NCBI RefSeq assembly: GCF_902168065.1
Contig: NZ_LR655690.1
Coordinates: 124,001-188,000, forward strand
Source of the DNA: Mycobacterium tilburgii
GTDB taxonomy: Bacteria; Actinomycetota; Actinomycetes; Mycobacteriales; Mycobacteriaceae
Length of the DNA: 64,000 bases
Direction of reading: 5' to 3'
Part shown: in pieces, positions 8,184-20,117 of the stretch
Layout of the letters: the number at the start of each line of letters is the position of its first letter
Numbering within the stretch: the first letter of the stretch is position 1
Notes under the pieces: generated by a model
Database searches by the model: none
What the model saw: only the letters and a program-made list of their open reading frames with translations
What the model was told of the DNA's origin: nothing
Program-made: the position numbers and the translations under genes

Positions 8184-11100
8184 CCGGAAGTCCCCCGCCC
8201 GCTGGTGCGGGTCATGCGGCGGATCTGGCGCGCGGCCACCGACAGCGTCGCAAGATCCGGCGCGCCGCTCTCGTAGATCTCGGTGAGCGTGCGGCGTGCC
8301 CGCTCCACCCGGGACGCGCTGATGTGTTCCCACTCGGCGATCTTCTCTTCCCCACTTTCGTCCGGCTCCCCCACCGCCAGCACGTCCAGGCACAGCGACC
8401 GCAGCGAGGCGTAGATGTCGTCGCGAATAGCCAAGCGCGCCAACGCATGCCACCGGTCATAGCGGGGCAGCGCGGACACCGCGGTCAGCAGCCCGTCGGT
8501 GCCCAGCCGGTCCATCAGCGCAAAGTACGTGTCGGCGACTTCGGCAGAGTCGGTGTCGGTGATGTCCGCGATGTCGATGATGTCGAGCAGGCTGAACCGG
8601 TACAGGCTGGCCGCCACCAGGTAGGCCAGGTCCTGGGGCGCGCCCTGCTCGGCGAATTCCGCGGCTTCCTGTTCGACGATCGCCTTGTCGTCACCGCGCA
8701 GCCACTCCGACATCCGCGGAGTCAATGCCTTGACCTCGGCGGCGAACCGATTGATCTCGGCGCCCACGGCCAGCGGTTGGGGCCGGTAGTTGAGCAACCA
8801 CCGGCCGGCGCGGTTGATCAGCCGCCGGGTGTCCAGCGTCATCCGGTCCGACAGCGCGACCGGGATGTCTGCCACCCGGATGCCGCGCCAGATGCGCTCC
8901 ACGTCTAAGATGGCGTCGGTGGCCACCCAGGTGCGCACCGCGTCGATCGGTCCGACGCCGACGTCCTGGCTAAGGCGGAAGGCGTAGCTGATACCGGCGG
9001 CATCGACCAGCTCGTTAATCAGCATCGTCGTGACGATCTCGCGGCGCAGCTGGTGGGTGCGGATTTCCGGACCGAATCGCTCCCGCAACGGCGTCGGGAA
9101 GTACCGGGGCAGCCGCGAGGCGAACACGTCCTGCTCCGGCAACTCGGTGGACAGCATCTCCTCTTTGAGCGCCAGCTTGACGTGCGCCATCAGCGTGCAC
9201 AGCTCGGGTGAGGTCAGCCCGATGCCGGCCTCGGTGCGCCGCGCGATTTCCTGCTCCGACGGCAGCGCTTCCAGCTCGCGGTCGACGCCGCGTTCCTCCA
9301 GATGTTTGATCTGCATGGCGTGCACCGGCAGCAGGCTGGCGGCGTTGGCCCTGCTGGTGCCGATCAGGTCGTTCTGGTTCTCGTTGTCGGTGAGCACCAG
9401 CCGAGCGACCTCGTCGGTCATCGATTCGAGCAGTTGGCCGCGCTCCTCGACGTCAACCTTGCCCGCGGTCACCAGCGAGTCGATCAGGATCTTGATGTTG
9501 ACTTCGTGGTCGGAGCAGTCCACGCCGGCCGAGTTGTCCACCGCGTCGGTGTTGATCCGCCCGCCGGCCAGGTCGAATTCGACCCGCCCCAACGCCGTCA
9601 CTCCGAGGTTGCCGCCCTCGCCGACGACCTTGGCGCGCAACTGGTTTCCGTTGACGCGCACCGGATCGTTGGCGCGGTCGCCGACGTCGGCGTCAGATTC
9701 GGTTTCGGCCTTGATGTAGGTGCCGATGCCGCCGTTGAACAGCAGGTCCACCGGCGCCAGCAGGATGGCCTTGATCAGGTTCGGCGGGGACATCTCGGTG
9801 ACGTCATCGCCGATGCCGAGGGCGGCGCGCACCTGCGGGCTTACCGGGATGGCCTTCTGGTCGCGGCTGTAGACGCCGCCACCGGCGCTGATCAGCGATT
9901 TGTCGTAGTCCTCCCAGCTGGATCGCGGCAGGTCGAACATCCGCCGTCGTTCGGTCCACGACGACGCGGCGTCGGGGTCCGGGTCCAGGAAGATGTGCCG
10001 GTGATCGAACGTGGCGATCAGCCTGATGTGCTTGCTCAGCAGCATGCCGTTGCCAAACACGTCGCCGCTCATGTCGCCGATGCCGACGACGGTGAAGTCC
10101 TCGGTCTGGGTGTCGACGCCCATTTCCCGGAAGTGCCGCTTGACGGCCTCCCAGGCTCCCTTGGCAGTGATGCCCATCGCCTTGTGGTCGTAGCCGACCG
10201 ACCCGCCGGAGGCGAACGCATCGCCCAGCCAGAATCCGTAGGACTTGGCGACGTCGTTGGCGATGTCGGAGAAGGTGGCCGTGCCCTTGTCGGCGGCCAC
10301 CACGAGATAGGCGTCGTCACCGTCGCGGCGAATCACTTGCGGTGGCGGACTGACCTTTCCGGTGGCGTGGTCGACGTTATCAGTGACGTCGAGCAGGCCC
10401 GAGATGAAGAGCTGGTAGCAGGCGACGCCCTCGGCCCGGGTGGCGTCGCGGTCGGCGGCCGGGTCGCCGGTGAGCAGCGGCGGCCGCTTGAGCACGAAGC
10501 CGCCCTTGGCGCCGACCGGAACGATGACGGCATTTTTCACCGTCTGCGCCTTGACCAGGCCCAGGATTTCGGTGCGGAAGTCGTCGCGGCGATCCGACCA
10601 GCGCAGGCCGCCGCGGGCCACCGGGCCGAACCGCAGGTGCACGCCCTCGACGCGGGGCGAGTACACGAAGATCTCGTACTTGGGCCGCGGCAGCGGCAGC
10701 TCGTCGATCAGCTGGGCGTTCAGTTTGAGCGCCAACACGTTGCGGGCCCGGGCAGAACCTTCGCGTGTCACAAAGTAATTGGTTCGCAGGGTGGCCTGCA
10801 CCAGCGAGGCGAACGCGCGCAGAATGCGGTCGGTGTCCAGGCTCACCAGCGCGTCGATGTCCGCGGCGACCGCGGCGGCCTGCGCGTCCCGGCTGGTCGG
10901 CGAATCCGAAGTGCTGGGATCGAAAAGCGCTTCGAACAACAGCACGAGCGAGCGCGCAGTCGAGGGATGCTCGTTGAGCACCGATTCGATGTAGGACTGA
11001 CTATACGGAAAGTTGGCCTGCCGCAAGTACTTTGCGTAGGCGCGCAGCAGCACGACCTGCTTCCAGGTCAGCCCGGCCCGCATCACCAGCTCGTTTAACC

Positions 11101-13006
11101 GGTCGATTTCGACCCGGCCGTGCCAGATCGCGGTGACCGCGTCGGCGAACCGCTCGGCCATCGCCTCGTGCTCGTCGGCCGTCTCGGCCACCCGGACGGA
11201 TGGGTGCGGCGAGATCTTGAACTGATAGATCCACACCGGCAACCCGTCTGGTCGGGTCACCGTGAACGGGCGCTCCTCCAGCACGACCACGCCCATGCTC
11301 TGCAGCATCGGCAACAGCTGACTCAGCGAGGCACTGTGCCCGCCCAGGAACCAGGTCAGCTGGGCAAGACCGTCGCCGTCCTCGGCGAACACCAGCTTGA
11401 CCGAATCATCGGTCAGCTCTTTGATGATGGCGATCTGGCCGATGGCGTCTTCGGGGCTGACCGCCGATTTGTATGCCTCGGGGAATGCCTCGCCGTAGTG
11501 CTCGGCGTCGACGTGGGTGACCCTGCCGGTCGTTGCGGCCGCGGCGAGACGGTCCGACCAGGTGCGGGCGGCCTCGCTGACCAGCGCCTGAATCCGGAGC
11601 CGGTTAGCTTCCGAAACGTCGACCGGGCCCGCCTGCTCGGGCAGCCTGACCATGAAATGCATGAGAGCCCAAGGTGATTCACTGACCCGAGCGGTGAATT
11701 CCAGCCGCGTCCCGCCGAACTCGTGGACCAGGATCTCTTCGATCTGCAGCCGCACCGCCGTGGTGTAGCGGTCGCGGGGCAGGTACACCAGGCAGGACAC
11801 GAAGTAGCGCAGCCGGTCGTCGCGCACGAACAGCAGCGCCCGGCGTTGCGAGCCCAGATCCACGACGGCCTTGGCCATCGTGAAAAGCCGTTCGCCGCTG
11901 AGGGTGAACAACTCCGAGCGCGGCACGGTCTGGATGACATCGAGCAGCAACTGGGCCGGGTGCACCGGGTCGTCGGCGGCCATCGCCAGGGCCTCGCGGA
12001 CCCGCCGCGAGATCTCCGGGATCTCCAACACGTCGGCGTTCATCGCGGCGACCGTGAACAACCCGACGAACCGGTGCTCAACCACTTCGCCGTCGACGTA
12101 TTCACGCACCCCGATCGCATACGGGTAGGCGCCGTAGCACAGATAACTGCCGACGGTAGCCTGCGCCAACACCAGCAACTTGTCGTCGTCGGTCAGCCGC
12201 GGACGTTTACCGACGCGGTCGCGCATCACGCCGAGACCGCCGCTGCCGTCGCCCGACACCAGCCCGTCATACACCAGGCAGCGCTGGTAACCCAGCAGCA
12301 GGAAATTCCCGTTGCCCAACCAGCGCAGCAGCTCCGAGACGTCCTGCCGGTCGGGGGCGGTGAAACGGCCGCCGATATTGGTTTCCACGTCGGCGGCCAG
12401 GTTGCCCAGCACGGCGATCATCGCAGCCGAGTCCGCGGCCACCTGCTGGACGTCGCTGAGCACTTTGGGCAGGACTCGCTCGACCTCGGCGAGCACCTTA
12501 GTGTCGACCGAGGGCACGAACTGGATGTGGATCCAGGCCTCGCCGACGTATTGCGCTGTGCCGGGGGCCTTCGGCTCGATGCTGATCAACTCGCCCGCCG
12601 GGTCGCGCTGCACGTCGAACACCGGGGTCATCAACGCCGTGTAGGAGACACCGAGCCGGTGCAGCAGCACCGTGATGGAGTCCATCAGCATGCCGCCGTG
12701 GTCGGTGACGACCTGCAACGCGGGCCCGAAGCCCGCAGGATCGTCGGGCGGGTACACGGCGACGCCGCTTGCGCCGGGCGGGCGGTGCTGGCCGAGCCGG
12801 TAGTGCGCGCCCAGCAGCGCGGGGGTGACGGCCGCGGCGGCGATGGCCGGGTCGATTGGTCCGCTATCGGCGGCGTCGGGTTCGGCGTCGTGCGGGCCGC
12901 GGTAGGTCTCGATGTAGGCCTTCGAGATCCACTCGGAAATCTCCGACATCGTGGTGAACGAGGTCCACGGCGTGGTCTGCTGCTTCGGTCCGGAACCGAT
13001 CGTCAT
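8180..13006 (-). CDS. gdh: NAD-dependent glutamate dehydrogenase, large (about 180 kDa) class
   Basis: A 1608-residue frame, close to the 1624 residues of Rv2476c. It oxidatively deaminates glutamate to 2-oxoglutarate and ammonia. The long N-terminal regulatory region precedes the catalytic part, which begins around residue 770 ([20 protein letters not shown]). It includes [18 protein letters not shown] with the substrate lysine, a nucleotide-binding section around [19 protein letters not shown], and [15 protein letters not shown]. In mycobacteria the enzyme is inhibited by GarA. There is no frameshift over 4.8 kb, in sharp contrast to its neighbours, which implies continued selection. It heads a minus-strand operon with the thioesterase and the Rv2474c-like gene by stop/start overlaps. 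Confidence 0.95.
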   Translation of the reverse strand: MTIGSGPKQQTTPWTSFTTMSEISEWISKAYIETYRGPHDAEPDAADSGPIDPAIAAAAVTPALLGAHYRLGQHRPPGASGVAVYPPDDPAGFGPALQVVTDHGGMLMDSITVLLHRLGVSYTALMTPVFDVQRDPAGELISIEPKAPGTAQYVGEAWIHIQFVPSVDTKVLAEVERVLPKVLSDVQQVAADSAAMIAVLGNLAADVETNIGGRFTAPDRQDVSELLRWLGNGNFLLLGYQRCLVYDGLVSGDGSGGLGVMRDRVGKRPRLTDDDKLLVLAQATVGSYLCYGAYPYAIGVREYVDGEVVEHRFVGLFTVAAMNADVLEIPEISRRVREALAMAADDPVHPAQLLLDVIQTVPRSELFTLSGERLFTMAKAVVDLGSQRRALLFVRDDRLRYFVSCLVYLPRDRYTTAVRLQIEEILVHEFGGTRLEFTARVSESPWALMHFMVRLPEQAGPVDVSEANRLRIQALVSEAARTWSDRLAAAATTGRVTHVDAEHYGEAFPEAYKSAVSPEDAIGQIAIIKELTDDSVKLVFAEDGDGLAQLTWFLGGHSASLSQLLPMLQSMGVVVLEERPFTVTRPDGLPVWIYQFKISPHPSVRVAETADEHEAMAERFADAVTAIWHGRVEIDRLNELVMRAGLTWKQVVLLRAYAKYLRQANFPYSQSYIESVLNEHPSTARSLVLLFEALFDPSTSDSPTSRDAQAAAVAADIDALVSLDTDRILRAFASLVQATLRTNYFVTREGSARARNVLALKLNAQLIDELPLPRPKYEIFVYSPRVEGVHLRFGPVARGGLRWSDRRDDFRTEILGLVKAQTVKNAVIVPVGAKGGFVLKRPPLLTGDPAADRDATRAEGVACYQLFISGLLDVTDNVDHATGKVSPPPQVIRRDGDDAYLVVAADKGTATFSDIANDVAKSYGFWLGDAFASGGSVGYDHKAMGITAKGAWEAVKRHFREMGVDTQTEDFTVVGIGDMSGDVFGNGMLLSKHIRLIATFDHRHIFLDPDPDAASSWTERRRMFDLPRSSWEDYDKSLISAGGGVYSRDQKAIPVSPQVRAALGIGDDVTEMSPPNLIKAILLAPVDLLFNGGIGTYIKAETESDADVGDRANDPVRVNGNQLRAKVVGEGGNLGVTALGRVEFDLAGGRINTDAVDNSAGVDCSDHEVNIKILIDSLVTAGKVDVEERGQLLESMTDEVARLVLTDNENQNDLIGTSRANAASLLPVHAMQIKHLEERGVDRELEALPSEQEIARRTEAGIGLTSPELCTLMAHVKLALKEEMLSTELPEQDVFASRLPRYFPTPLRERFGPEIRTHQLRREIVTTMLINELVDAAGISYAFRLSQDVGVGPIDAVRTWVATDAILDVERIWRGIRVADIPVALSDRMTLDTRRLINRAGRWLLNYRPQPLAVGAEINRFAAEVKALTPRMSEWLRGDDKAIVEQEAAEFAEQGAPQDLAYLVAASLYRFSLLDIIDIADITDTDSAEVADTYFALMDRLGTDGLLTAVSALPRYDRWHALARLAIRDDIYASLRSLCLDVLAVGEPDESGEEKIAEWEHISASRVERARRTLTEIYESGAPDLATLSVAARQIRRMTRTSGRGTSG

Positions 13007-13109
13007 GCCGCTAGCTCCCTACTCAGGTCGGATGGCACCTCATTCAGTCGCTCCCGGCTTGGGCGGCCGAACCGGACGCGTCCTCGCAGGGCAGCTGACA
13101 AGGCTGAGA

Positions 13110-14786
13110 CTAGTCGCGAGTCAGCTTGCGGTGGGTCACCCGGTGCGGCCTGGCGGCTTCCACTCCGAGACGTTCCACTTTGTTTTCCTCGTAGGCACCG
13201 AAGTTTCCTTCGAACCAGAACCACTTGGCTTCATTGTCGTCGTCGCCCTCCCACGCGAGGATGTGCGTGCAGGTGCGGTCGAGGAACCAGCGGTCGTGCG
13301 AGATCACCACCGCGCAGCCGGGGAATTGTTCGAGGGCGTTCTCCAGCGAACCCAACGTTTCCACGTCGAGGTCGTTGGTCGGTTCGTCCAGCAGGATAAG
13401 GTTGCCGCCCTGCTTGAGGGTGAGCGCCAGGTTGAGCCGGTTGAGTTCACCACCGGAGAGCACTCCGGCCGGCTTCTGCTGGTCGGGGCCCTTGAATCCG
13501 AACGCCGACACGTAGGCCCGCGATGGAACCTCGCTCTGGCCGACAACAATGTGGTCCAGCCCGTCGGAGACCACCTCCCACACGGTTTTCTTCGGGTCGA
13601 TGCCGGAGCGGGTCTGGTCGACGTAACTGAGTTTGACGGTCTCGCCGACCTTGACCGTGCCGCTGTCCGGCTCCTCGAGCCCGACGATGGTCTTGAACAG
13701 CGTGGTCTTACCAACACCGTTGGGACCGATGACGCCGACAATGCCGTTGCGGGGCAAGGTGAATGACAGGTCCTTGATCAGGGTGCGCCCGTCGTAGCCC
13801 TTGTCCAGGTGCTCTACCTCGACGACCACGTTGCCCAGCCGCGACCCGACCGGGATCTGGATTTCCTCGAAGTCGAGCTTCCGCGTCTTCTCGGCCTCGG
13901 CGACCATTTCTTCGTAACGCTGCAGGCGGGCCTTGCTCTTGGCTTGACGGGCCTTGGCGCCGGACCGGACCCAGGCCAATTCCTCGGTCAGCCGCTTCTG
14001 CAGCTTGGCGTCCTTGCGGCCCTGGACGGCGATGCGCTCGGCCTTCTTCTCCAGATACGTCGAGTAGTTGCCCTCGTAGGGGTAGGCGCGGCCCCGGTCG
14101 AGCTCAAGGATCCACTCGGCGACGTTGTCCAGGAAATAGCGGTCGTGGGTGACGGCCAGGATCGCGCCGGCGTAGCTGGCGAGGTGCTGTTCGAGCCACT
14201 GCACGCTCTCGGCGTCGAGGTGGTTGGTCGGCTCGTCGAGCAGTAGCAGGTCGGGCTTGGACAGCAGCAGCTTGCACAACGCCACCCGACGGCGCTCACC
14301 GCCGGAGAGGTTGGTCACCGGTTCGTCGGCCGGCGGGCAACTCAGCGCATCCATGGCTTGCTCCAGCCGCGAGTCCAGGTCCCACGCGTCGGCGTGGTCG
14401 AGTTCCTCCTGTAGCCGGCCCATCTCCTCCATCAACTCGTCGGAGTAGTCGGTGGCCATCAGTTCGGCGACTTCGTTGAAGCGGTCCAGCTTGACCTTGA
14501 TCGCGCCCAGGCCCTCCTCCACGTTGCCGCGCACGGTCTTTTCCTCGTTGAGCGGCGGTTCCTGCAGCAGAATGCCGACCGTGGCGTCGTTGGCCAGGAG
14601 CGCGTCGCCGTTGTTCGGCTTGTCCAGCCCGGCCATGATCCGCAAGACGCTCGACTTACCGGCACCGTTGGGGCCGACGACGCCGATCTTCGCACCCGGG
14701 AAGAAGCTCAAGGTGACATCGTCCAAAATCACCTTGTCGCCGTGCGCCTTGCGGACCTTCTTCATCGTGTAGATGAACTCAGCCAT
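13110..14786 (-). CDS. ettA: Energy-dependent translational throttle protein EttA (ABC-F ATPase)
   Basis: A 558-residue protein with two ABC cassettes and no membrane domain. Cassette 1 has Walker A GPNGAGKS (residues 38-45), signature LSGGERRR and Walker B LLLLDEPTNHLD. Cassette 2 has GPNGVGKT, LSGGELNR and LILLDEPTNDLD. Between them lies the arm/linker with KSKARLQRYEEMVAEAEKTR. Both H-loops are present (THDRYFLD, SHDRWFLD). The family (Rv2477c) binds the ribosomal E site and gates entry into elongation according to the ADP/ATP ratio. The frame is intact. It is transcribed toward gdh with a 103-bp gap. Confidence 0.95.
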   Translation of the reverse strand: MAEFIYTMKKVRKAHGDKVILDDVTLSFFPGAKIGVVGPNGAGKSSVLRIMAGLDKPNNGDALLANDATVGILLQEPPLNEEKTVRGNVEEGLGAIKVKLDRFNEVAELMATDYSDELMEEMGRLQEELDHADAWDLDSRLEQAMDALSCPPADEPVTNLSGGERRRVALCKLLLSKPDLLLLDEPTNHLDAESVQWLEQHLASYAGAILAVTHDRYFLDNVAEWILELDRGRAYPYEGNYSTYLEKKAERIAVQGRKDAKLQKRLTEELAWVRSGAKARQAKSKARLQRYEEMVAEAEKTRKLDFEEIQIPVGSRLGNVVVEVEHLDKGYDGRTLIKDLSFTLPRNGIVGVIGPNGVGKTTLFKTIVGLEEPDSGTVKVGETVKLSYVDQTRSGIDPKKTVWEVVSDGLDHIVVGQSEVPSRAYVSAFGFKGPDQQKPAGVLSGGELNRLNLALTLKQGGNLILLDEPTNDLDVETLGSLENALEQFPGCAVVISHDRWFLDRTCTHILAWEGDDDNEAKWFWFEGNFGAYEENKVERLGVEAARPHRVTHRKLTRD

Positions 14787-14875
14787 GCCGCGGTTTTGCC
14801 TTTCTAGTCTTTGAGAAGATCTCGCGGACCATCCTAGGCATCACCCACAGTGACAACCCGACATCCAACCGGCAG

Positions 14876-15125
14876 CTAGGCCGACAGCGGGAGCCGGCTA
14901 GGGTCACCGGCGCCGCCGGATTCGGTCGTGTCGCCGTCGGCCGCCGGTTCTGCTGCGGTGTCTGCGGGCGCGGGTTCGGTGTCCGGGGCCGGTGTAGCCG
15001 GGCTTCTCGATGCGCACGATCGCGCTCAAGACATCGGGTCCCACAGACGTCGCGCGCATCTCAAGTGACGACCTGCGATTGCCATCGCGGTCCTCGCTGG
15101 TGTAGACGAAGCCCACCACGATCAC
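14876..15125 (-). pseudogene. 3' remnant of an SSB-like protein gene (Rv2478c-like)
   Basis: Only the C-terminal OB-fold strands survive: VIVVGFVYTSEDRDGNRRSS, then LEMRATSVGPDVLSAIVRIEK, as in the paralogous single-strand-binding protein Rv2478c. After PGYTG one frameshift occurs. The tail in the next frame is Ala/Pro-rich and ends LPLSA before TAG (14878-14876), matching the family's C-terminal end. The first 80 or so residues, including the DNA-binding strands, are absent and replaced by unrelated sequence from about 15125. Confidence 0.75.
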
Positions 15126-15687
15126 AGGTGCGCCTCTGCCCAGCGCGGCGCTGACGCCCCACCGTCACCCCAATATCCCCGACCCCACCGACGAACGTCC
15201 CCACAGGTGGTGGTACCAACCCTTCCAACCACAACCACCACCAACCACCAACTAGACCAACGCGAGCGACACTGGATCGACAATGAAACCTGTTGGTACA
15301 TCACAAGATTCGTTAGACTCCGCAACCAGAACCGGCATGCGCACTCACCTGACCCAAGTCGGGTTTGACATGCGTCGGCTCGGGACGTCGAAGCCCGACT
15401 CGGCGGATCCATGGTGGTAACGGCACCGAGGGACTAGGTGGCACGTTGCCTTGCCATCGCACCCCTGATCACGGTGACCGCGTGCCGGGTCAGATTCACT
15501 CGATCATCGCGAAGGCGGACTGCAACTCACCCGCCATGCGCAGACGACTGAGAATCGGTGAGCGTTTGCTTTCCAGGGCTCGTCGACCAGCAGACGCCCC
15601 GGCACCCAGTGAAACGCATATCCGTTCCCCAACAGATCCGCGAGCGTAACCTCACGGCGAAAATCCTCGCCGGAAACCGCCACGACG
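15126..15687. other. 562-bp stretch without a recognised gene
   Basis: This lies where the 5' half of the SSB-like gene should be. It includes a pyrimidine/purine-asymmetric, CCA/AAC-rich tract (about 15213-15263). A minus-strand reading frame of 79 codons (15743-15504), containing GRNVVAVSGEDFRREVTLAD and YAFHWVPGRLLVDEP, looks protein-like but I cannot name it. It overlaps the 3' end of the next gene in another frame. No transposase, terminal repeat or tRNA is seen. It may mark a rearrangement breakpoint. Confidence 0.4.
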
Positions 15688-17730
15688 TTACGCCCGTGGA
15701 TCGGGCGAAGCGGATCCCTGCGCCGCAGTTCGCGGTCCGCCAAGGCCGGCCAGTTCGGCCAGCATCGCGTTGTAGGCAGTCAGATCGGCATCGTCGTCGC
15801 GGCCGGCGGCCCGGTCGAGGCGCCGCGCGGTCCGCTCGTCGCTGCGCGCCCATTGCACGAGCAGCGCGAGCATCACGATCACCAGCGGCACCTCCCCCGC
15901 GGCCCACGCGATACCGCCGCCCAGGTGCTGGTCACCCTGCAGGTCGGTGTGCCACCTCAAACCGAGGGACCGGTAGTAGGCCTCGCCGAGCACGGTAGGG
16001 GTGCCCATCAGCTCCACCCCGAAAAAGGCGTGCAGGGGCAGCGAGGCGAATACCACGCCCACCTTGGCCAGCGGCGGGATCGGCCGCGGTGTCGCATCCA
16101 CGCCGATCACCACCCAATAGAACAGGTAACCGCTGAGCAGGAAGTGCACGTTCATCGCCAGGTGCCCGGCATGACTGGCCGCGGCGGCGTCGAAAATGCC
16201 GCCAAAGTACAGGCCGTAGAACCCGGCGACGAACAGCACAGTGGCCACGATCGGATTGGTCAGCAGGCGCGACACCCGACTGTGCAGGGCGGCCACCAGC
16301 CATTCCCGCATTCCGGGCGGGTCGTCGCGGCCGGCGGCGGGCAGCGCGCGCAGCGCGAGGGTGACCGGCGCGCCCAACACCAGCAGGATCGGAACCAGCA
16401 TCGACAGCCCCATGTGCGCAGCCATGTGCATGCTGAACATCGCCGGCATGTAGCGGCCCACCCCCGATGAGGTGACAAACAGCAGGGCCAGGCACCCCAA
16501 CAGCCACGCCAGGATACGGCCGGGCGGCCAGTGGTCGCCGCGGCGGCGTAGCCGTACCACCGCCGCCACGTACAGCGCGGCAAGAACGATCGCGGCCGTG
16601 CCGAAGACCAGGTCAAAGCGCCAGTCGAACAGGATGCGCGCCAAGGTCGGCGGACCCGCGAAGTCGTAGCCGATCTCGGCTTCCGGGATCGACGGCAGCG
16701 GGTTCGGTGGTGGCGGTGGGGTCCGGCCAAGCCCGACGGCAATGCCGAACGTCACGCCGAACAGCACCGCCTCGACGAGCGCCAGCCGGGTCAGAACCTT
16801 GCGCGCCGTGGGATCGCGTTGCAGCGCGATGACTCCGGCCCGGCGTTGCCGCCAGCCCAGCGCGCCCAGTGCACACAGCGCGACGAACTTCGCCAGCACC
16901 AGCCCCCCGTAGGCGGTAGTCAGCAGGTCCGACGGCAGCACCCGCACCAGGGCGTTCATCACACCGCTGAGCCCCATCGCGACCCAACACCACAGAGCGA
17001 TCATCGAGAAGCGCCGGGCCGCCAAGGCAAGATGATCGCCACCGCGCAGCGAATGGGCCAGCAGTGCCAGCAGGCCGCCGGCCCACACGCTGGCGGCGAC
17101 GAGATGGATCAACAGGCTGTTGGTGGCCAGGTCGTGCGCGCCGCCGGCCGACGAATGGCCGGTCAGCCCCAGCGGGATCAGGGTGAGCACCGATCCGGCG
17201 CACAACAGCGGTGTCCACGACCAACGCAGCACCGTCGAGCTAGCTAGCGTCACCACCACGGCGAGCACCGCGGTCCAGCGCCACGCGGAGGCGGTGGCGA
17301 TCAGCCTGGCCAACGACCACAGCCGCAGCGGGTTGAGTTGCTCGGACAACGGATGGCCGGAGACGTCGGAAACGGTCAGCGGGATCAGCAGGACAGCGCA
17401 TACCGCCCACACCCCGGACGCGACCGTACCCAGCCGCAGAGCCCGGTAGCCTCCGGCGTCCAGCACGCCGGACTTCTGCGGCGGCACCAGGAACGCCGCG
17501 AACAGGAACGACCCCACGGCCAGCACCGCGGCGATCTCCCCGGCTGCCCGGACGAACGGCAGGCCCAGCGTGGTCGCCGGACCGGGGTCGGGTAATCCGG
17601 TGGCGGTCAGTGCGTCGGCCAGTGACAGCGTTCCAATGCCGGCGGCCGTACCCCCGGCCAGCACCGCGACGGCGATCAACAGCGGCCACACCAACCCTTG
17701 CCCACTGGTGGTGGACTGCCGACCCGTCAT
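15688..17730 (-). CDS. CopD/CtaG-type polytopic membrane protein (Rv0102-like)
   Basis: From ATG 17730 the protein is 680 residues with about 14 hydrophobic spans. The N-terminal half is CopD-like (LGLTGHSSAGGAHDLATNS, HLVAASVWAGGLLALLAHSL). The C-terminal half is a cytochrome c oxidase assembly (CtaG/caa3) domain with SSGVGRYMPAMFSMHMAAHM and HAGHLAMNVHFLLSGYLFYW. The many conserved His and Met residues suggest copper handling for oxidase assembly or copper import (inference). The extreme C-terminus after YNAMLAELA may be altered, because the next frame continues plausibly. In M. tuberculosis the homologue lies near nrp, not next to plsB2, so position is a synteny difference. The coding region is otherwise intact. 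Confidence 0.85.
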   Translation of the reverse strand: MTGRQSTTSGQGLVWPLLIAVAVLAGGTAAGIGTLSLADALTATGLPDPGPATTLGLPFVRAAGEIAAVLAVGSFLFAAFLVPPQKSGVLDAGGYRALRLGTVASGVWAVCAVLLIPLTVSDVSGHPLSEQLNPLRLWSLARLIATASAWRWTAVLAVVVTLASSTVLRWSWTPLLCAGSVLTLIPLGLTGHSSAGGAHDLATNSLLIHLVAASVWAGGLLALLAHSLRGGDHLALAARRFSMIALWCWVAMGLSGVMNALVRVLPSDLLTTAYGGLVLAKFVALCALGALGWRQRRAGVIALQRDPTARKVLTRLALVEAVLFGVTFGIAVGLGRTPPPPPNPLPSIPEAEIGYDFAGPPTLARILFDWRFDLVFGTAAIVLAALYVAAVVRLRRRGDHWPPGRILAWLLGCLALLFVTSSGVGRYMPAMFSMHMAAHMGLSMLVPILLVLGAPVTLALRALPAAGRDDPPGMREWLVAALHSRVSRLLTNPIVATVLFVAGFYGLYFGGIFDAAAASHAGHLAMNVHFLLSGYLFYWVVIGVDATPRPIPPLAKVGVVFASLPLHAFFGVELMGTPTVLGEAYYRSLGLRWHTDLQGDQHLGGGIAWAAGEVPLVIVMLALLVQWARSDERTARRLDRAAGRDDDADLTAYNAMLAELAGLGGPRTAAQGSASPDPRA

Positions 17731-17767
17731 GCATCCAGAGTATGGGCGGACTCTGGGAAAGCCCGCG

Positions 17768-20117
17768 CTACCCGGCCTGTCGGACGCCGCCCTCCTGGCG
17801 TGCCTGATATTCGCGGGCAAAGAACTGGTTGCGCGCGATGCTCTCGACGTAGCCGCAGTCGCGCAGGATAGCCCGCAATTCGCGGCGGAACGCGGCTCGG
17901 TGTTCGGCCAGATCCGGCGCCGGTGCGATCAGATCTGATCGGCGACGACCTGCCGGGCGGTCGCGAAGAGCAACGTGGACACCGATTCGCTGCTGCGCAC
18001 CCGGGTTTGCGCCACATACTGGCGGCCGACGCCGAGCGCCATCTCCGTGAGCTCCCGCTGCCCGACGTCGGCGGGCGCATCGCGCAGCACGTCGGCGACG
18101 ATCTCGTAGGCCTCGAAGAACACCCGCAACATCGCCTCGGCCATCAAGGGCCGCTTGGCGAACAGCATCGCGTCGATCTCCTCACCGCCGGCGACGACAT
18201 GGGCTTCCCAGTCGTCATGCCAGGCCATCTCCTTCGGCGATGTACTCGCGGAAGGCCACCGAGTCGGCGAAATAAAAATCGAACCTCAACAAATCACGCA
18301 GCCGCATCGCCTGCGCCCAGAACGCCTCCATCCGGTCGCCGTCGACGTTTCGGGCGTGCGCCCAGCGCGAGTTCGACGATCGAGGTCTCCAAAAAGGCGT
18401 GGATGACCGACTTCCGGTAGAACGCGGCGGCGTGCTGCTTGCCGGCGCGATCAGCCACACCGGTTCCCGCCCGCCGTCGACGCGGGTGATCGGGTGCCGG
18501 TTCGACAGGGCGTCAACGGCGGCGCGCACCCCGTTTCGGGTGCGCAGCCGCAGCGCACTGGCCGAGACCGGGGTGTGCTTGCGGTCCAAATAGTCCAACG
18601 AATCCTGCAGCGTGTGGTACAGCTGGTCCAGCGTGAGTGCCGCGCCGCGGGTGGTGAGCAGCAACGCGCACACCAAACCCGTCGCGGTCACCGGAGTCGC
18701 CCGCAAAATCCGCCACGCCACCTCGAACGACATCTTTTGCAGCGCGAGGCGTTTCGCGTCCTGGTCGTGGGCCGGCGGACCGTGCGACGGGCCGAGGTAC
18801 TGGCGCATTGAGACGGCTTCGGGGAAGCGGACGTAAATTTTGCCGTAGTTGCTTTCGCCCTGCGCCTTGATGAAGTTGTACAGCCACAACACACTCTCGG
18901 ATGTATTCTCCCCGCCGCGAGCATAGGCCGCGTACTCGGCGGTCTCGTGCAGCTGGTCGAAGCCAATCGAAACCGGTTGCAGCAGAATGTCTTCGCTGCG
19001 GCCATCGAGATAGGCGTCGCCCACATAGGACATCAAGCCGAGTTTGGGCGGCAGCATCTTCCCGGTGCACGACCGGGTGCCCTCGATCGACCAACTCAGG
19101 TTGAACCGCCTCTCGACGATGTAGCCGACGTATTCCCGGAGGACGTACTTGTAGAGCGGGTTGTTGGCGATGTCGCGGCGGATGAAGATGACGCCGGAAC
19201 GCCGCAGCAGCGGGCCCATCAGGCCGAAGGACAGGTTGATGCCGGCGAAGACGTGAACCGGCGGCAGCCGATTCTCCTGCATCGCCACAGGCACCACCGC
19301 ACCGTCGATATAGGAGCGGTGCGAGAACAGCAGCACCGCGGGATGGATCTCCAGCGCATTGCGCATCGCGGCGATCTGGAACGCGTCATAGTCGATCTCG
19401 GAGTCGAATCCGCGGCAGATCGCCCGTGCCAGAACGGAAACGAGGTCGACGGACACCCGGCTCCACCCGGTGGCCAGCTCGTCGAGCATCTTGCCCGCCT
19501 CGTCGACGGTTGCGCCCGGGATGGCCTTCAGCCCGCGCGGAACCGGCTGGACGCCAAAATCTCGGGTTTCAACAGCAGGGGGACTTGTACTGCGGGCCCC
19601 GTATTCAGTACTCGGCCCGTTCCAACGACAAAAGCGCTCGACGCGTGACGAATTGGGCGAAGTCGCGTTCGTCTTCGCCGACCGTGGTGTCATGCCACTG
19701 CTAACGTAGTTCGGACACAGTGGCCGCTTCACCGGCCACCACCCGGGCCCGGTGCGGATCGTTGCGCACGATGTGACGCTGACGACGAGGTTTGGGGTGG
19801 TAGGGATCCCAGCCGGGAAGCAACCCGGCAAGTTTCGCGACTCTGCCACGATCCGGGGTGGGCAGCCAGAACACCCGCACCGGCATGATGGCACGGTCTT
19901 CACCTGAAGCGAGTCGATCGACAAGAAGACTCAGGGCCGACGGTGATGCATCGGCGGGCAATGTGAGCACGTCGAACTTCGCGTCAGGATTACGCGCTCG
20001 TTGCTGACCCAGCCACTCCATCACCAGCTGAGTTTCGACGCCGTACCCCATGGACGCTAGCAGCAGCGAATACTGTGCGGTCAGGACTGCGCTGCTAGCC
20101 GCGGCCAGTTGTGTCAC
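17768..20117 (-). pseudogene. plsB2: plsB2, glycerol-3-phosphate acyltransferase, multiply frameshifted
   Basis: All parts of a PlsB-type acyltransferase (Rv2482c-like) can be read. The N-terminus starts at 20117 ([20 protein letters not shown]). The catalytic block has [19 protein letters not shown] (HX4D) and [20 protein letters not shown], and the C-terminal domain has [20 protein letters not shown]. Lesions: TAG at 19703-19701 replacing a Gln; frameshifts near 19615 and 19520; a one-base loss near 18443 and a one-base gain near 18362 that cancel; a gain near 18226; and a loss near 17940. The original stop is TAG 17770-17768. The gene once acylated glycerol-3-phosphate for phospholipid and triacylglycerol synthesis. 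It overlaps plsC by ATGA. Confidence 0.95.

Noticed and set aside
9302-11098. Plus-strand open frames of 598 and 558 codons (also 11723-13399) opposite gdh and ettA
   Set aside because: Same antisense composition; gdh is full length with clear motifs on the minus strand.
15213-15263. CCA/AAC-rich tract considered as an IS end or a tandem repeat array
   Set aside because: The units are irregular and there is no partner end. It is treated as low-complexity sequence.
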